Assembly: GCF_003057885.1 (NCBI RefSeq)
Contig: NZ_QAGK01000002.1
Location: 310,001 to 374,000, forward strand
Direction: 5' to 3'
DNA length: 64,000 nt
Origin: Oceaniglobus ichthyenteri
GTDB taxonomy: Bacteria > Pseudomonadota > Alphaproteobacteria > Rhodobacterales > Rhodobacteraceae
In this document: piece by piece, positions 61,884-64,000 of the stretch
Layout: each line of letters opens with the position of its first letter
Numbering within the stretch: position 1 is the first letter of the stretch
Translations under genes and position numbers: made by a program
Notes under the pieces: generated by a model
The model's database searches: none
What the model was told of the DNA's origin: nothing
The model's input: the letters and a program-made list of their open reading frames with translations, nothing else

Positions 61884-62852
61884 ATGATCAATGTCATCCT
61901 TTGGGCGCTTACGCTTTTTGTTGCGATAACCACCGCCCTGCCGCTGACCAACAGCGTCAGGTGGTGGATACGCATGTGGGATTTTCCGAGGCTGCATCTG
62001 GCGGCACTTGCACTGTTCATCATTCTTCTTGCCGTACCGTTTTCAATCGCGTTCAAACCGGTTCTGATACTGATTGCACTGATATCCGCCGCGTATCAGA
62101 TTTTTCGGATTTTCCCCTATATGCCGTTGGCCCGCCCCGAGGTGAAAGTTGTCGAAACATCGCCTGAAACACTTACCGTTTCCCTGCTCGCGGCGAATGT
62201 GTTGATGGAAAACGCGCGCCATGGCGATCTGATTGCGCTGATCGAACGTGAAGATCCCGATGTGGTGTTTCTGATGGAAACCGATCGGGTTTGGCATGAC
62301 GCGCTTTTGGCCGGGTTGGAGCGATATTCAACGATCAAGACACATCTGAGCGACAATCATTATGGCCTGATCTTCGCCACCCGCCTGAAGGCGCGTGAGG
62401 TCGATCTGAAGTGGCCATCGGATGATGACACACCAGCCCTAAAGGCCATTCTTGCCGATTCAGAGGGGCGCGAATTCAATTTTATCGGGTTGCACCCCCG
62501 CCCACCCGTGCCGGGCAATGACACCGCGACACGAGATCGCCAGATCAAGAATGCCGCGCTGATGACGTCATCGGCCGACCGGCCCACGATTTGCATGGGT
62601 GATTTTAACGATGCCGCTTGGTCGTGGACAACCCGGCGGTTCAAAAAGTACGGCAATTTCTTGGAACCGCGCGTCGGGCGCGGCCTGATTTCCAGTTTTC
62701 ATGCGCAATATTCGTTTATCCGGCTGCCGATTGATCAGCTTTTTGTGACAAAGGATGTCGGCCTGGTGGCGTTCGAGCGTTTGGAAGAATTCGGATCAGA
62801 CCATTTTCCCATCATCGCAACGGTGACGTTCGATCAAACCACGCTTGGCTGA
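61884..62852 (+). CDS. Endonuclease/exonuclease/phosphatase family protein, membrane-anchored
   Basis: A 322-residue protein. Residues 1-80 contain three hydrophobic segments, and the rest is an EEP-fold domain: 'LTVSLLAANVLMENARHGDLIALIEREDPDVVFLMETDRVW' with the metal Glu, 'MGDFNDAAWS' with the Asp-Asn pair, and 'EEFGSDHFPIIATV' with Asp-His. It may be a phosphodiesterase on lipids or nucleic acids at the membrane. It starts 17 bases after the BrkB gene. Confidence 0.88.
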   Translation: MINVILWALTLFVAITTALPLTNSVRWWIRMWDFPRLHLAALALFIILLAVPFSIAFKPVLILIALISAAYQIFRIFPYMPLARPEVKVVETSPETLTVSLLAANVLMENARHGDLIALIEREDPDVVFLMETDRVWHDALLAGLERYSTIKTHLSDNHYGLIFATRLKAREVDLKWPSDDDTPALKAILADSEGREFNFIGLHPRPPVPGNDTATRDRQIKNAALMTSSADRPTICMGDFNDAAWSWTTRRFKKYGNFLEPRVGRGLISSFHAQYSFIRLPIDQLFVTKDVGLVAFERLEEFGSDHFPIIATVTFDQTTLG

Positions 62853-62928
62853 TCTGTTCGAACTGATCCCGTGCGCAACGCCTTTGACCGGCGCCTTTTT
62901 CTTGCCCCATTGTGAAAGCCAGTCCCGG

Positions 62929-64000
62929 ATGTTTGACCCTTTCAAGCGTGCACGCTCTACCGCCAACCGACGCATTCGGCGCAATGCGTCGAAAACTGTT
63001 GGAAATATGTGGGCGGCGATGCTTTCTCCGGCACCGGTCAAGAAACGCACGCCTGCGGCAAAACCGACCAAACCGCGCAGAAATCCGAAAGCCCCCACAA
63101 AACGCCCCGCCCCCAAGACATCGCGCACCAAGCACAGCGTGCCACGGGACGCATCGTTTAAAACCATGACCCATAAAGGCCCGTTCGGAACGCGGTCTTA
63201 CAAAATCTACCGCCCCGCTGCGGCGCACTCTGCGCCCACTGCCCTGCCTTTGCTGGTGATGCTCCATGGCTGCGGCCAGACCCCTGATGATTTTGCGCGG
63301 GGCACGGGCATGAATGCCCTGGCCGAGGAATTCGGCTTTCTGGTCATTTATCCCGGCCAGTAGCGCGAGGCACAGTTCAACAGATGCTGGAACTGGTACA
63401 ACACGGCCGACCAATCCCGTGGATCGGGCGAACCTGCACTGATCGCCGAAATCACCCGGGATGTCATCGCGACCCATCATGTCGATCGCGCCCGGGTGTA
63501 TGTTGCGGGCCTGTCAGCCGGAGCGGCGGCCGCCCTGATCACTGCCAATGGCTATCCCGACATTTTCGCGGCGGTGGGCGCACATTCGGGTTTGCCTGTC
63601 GGGGCGGCCCATGACACCAGCTCGGCAATCATGGCCATGCGGGTGGGCGCGCCGGGGCGGGCGCAAACTGCGCAAATGCCCACCATCATCTTTCACGGTG
63701 AGGCCGACAGAGTGGTAAATTCGGCCAATGGACGGTTCATCGCGTCCCGCGCGCTGGACACCTACACAGGTTTAACCAAAACCGAAATCAAAGGCCGCGT
63801 GGCCGGAGGCCACAAATATGTGCGCACCCGCCACCGCATTGGCCGCGGCCGGGCGTTCACCGAACATTGGGCCATCCACGAGGCTGGCCATGCCTGGTCA
63901 GGGGGCAACACCGCAGGCAGTTTTACCAACCCGGCAGGCCCCGATGCATCCCGCGCGATGGTACGTTTCTTCCTGCGTCACCGCACCAGCGCCAAATATC
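62929..64000 (+). pseudogene. PHB depolymerase-family esterase interrupted by one amber codon, 3' end beyond the window
   Basis: The frame is that of an extracellular-type esterase (LpqC/PHB depolymerase family): 'LPLLVMLHGCGQTPDDFARGTGMNALAEEFGFLVIYPGQ' then TAG at 63361-63363, then, in the same frame, 'REAQFNRCWNWYNTADQSRGSGEPALIAEIT' and 'VYVAGLSAGAAAALITANGYPDIFAAVGAHSG' with the nucleophile Ser (GLSAG). 'HEADRVVNSANG' and 'GGHKYVRTRHRIG' follow and the frame stays open to the window end. One base change (for example TCG to TAG) makes the stop; a sequencing error or readthrough is also possible. The N-terminus (62929-63170) is a Lys/Pro-rich linker. Confidence 0.8.

Overview
The window is a 64 kb chromosomal segment from a Rhodobacterales alphaproteobacterium, most likely a marine Roseobacter-group member. 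The evidence is the gene set (TAXI-TRAP transporter, crotonyl-CoA carboxylase/reductase of the ethylmalonyl-CoA pathway, LuxI/LuxR quorum sensing, BMP-type nucleoside ABC importer, TSUP exporter with its TIGR02186 partner, an RTX protein), the GC-rich codon use, and regulatory sites typical of the group (an Irr-type iron box, an FnrL-type box).

Layout. 0-6 kb: fused Fe3+-type ABC permease, YceI protein and a two-gene TAXI-TRAP uptake system. 6-8.5 kb: an acyl-CoA dehydrogenase-fold enzyme carrying the active-site signature of 3-sulfinopropanoyl-CoA desulfinase, a divergent LysR regulator and a DM13 protein. 8.8-12.5 kb: IMPACT protein, then OxyR divergent from catalase-peroxidase KatG. 12.5-20 kb: KDG kinase, an inositol-monophosphatase-family enzyme, class IV aminotransferase with a downstream unknown protein, universal stress protein with a serine protease, and an iron-sulfur carrier Nfu-TsaB-RimI run. 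20-25.6 kb: compact purine-nucleoside import operon (BMP receptor, ATPase, two permeases, nucleoside phosphorylase). 25.7-29 kb: TSUP/TIGR02186 pair and a RecD-like helicase. 29-32 kb: quorum-sensing operon (71-aa protein, LuxR, LuxI) and ccr. 32-46.4 kb: acyltransferase, HemN, class V aminotransferase, lipid-type ABC exporter, glycosyltransferase, YgfZ, a 35-repeat RTX protein, EF-P, a DUF6280-like protein, a PopZ-like protein, TolC and Pcm.

46.5-55 kb is accessory DNA. An intact tRNA-Cys gene is followed by a 7.4 kb integrative element bounded by a 48 bp copy of the tRNA 3' end. It holds an integrase, an excisionase-like protein, two different HipBA modules, a PIN-toxin/HTH-antitoxin pair and a winged-HTH protein resembling replication proteins. 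The second HipBA module has three evenly spaced operators and is flanked by an imperfect duplication. Beyond the right attachment site lie a nonsense-mutated, 5'-truncated second integrase and an IS3-type transposase remnant, evidence of an older integration at the same tRNA.

55-64 kb returns to core genes: PrmA, MsrA, RimO, then a stress-type membrane operon (22-aa peptide, helical protein, holin-like protein, DUF3618 protein) behind a GGAAC-type promoter, a BrkB/YihY protein, a membrane-anchored endonuclease/phosphatase-fold protein, and an esterase gene interrupted by one in-frame amber codon that runs off the window.

All calls were made by eye from translated sequence and motifs. No database search was run.
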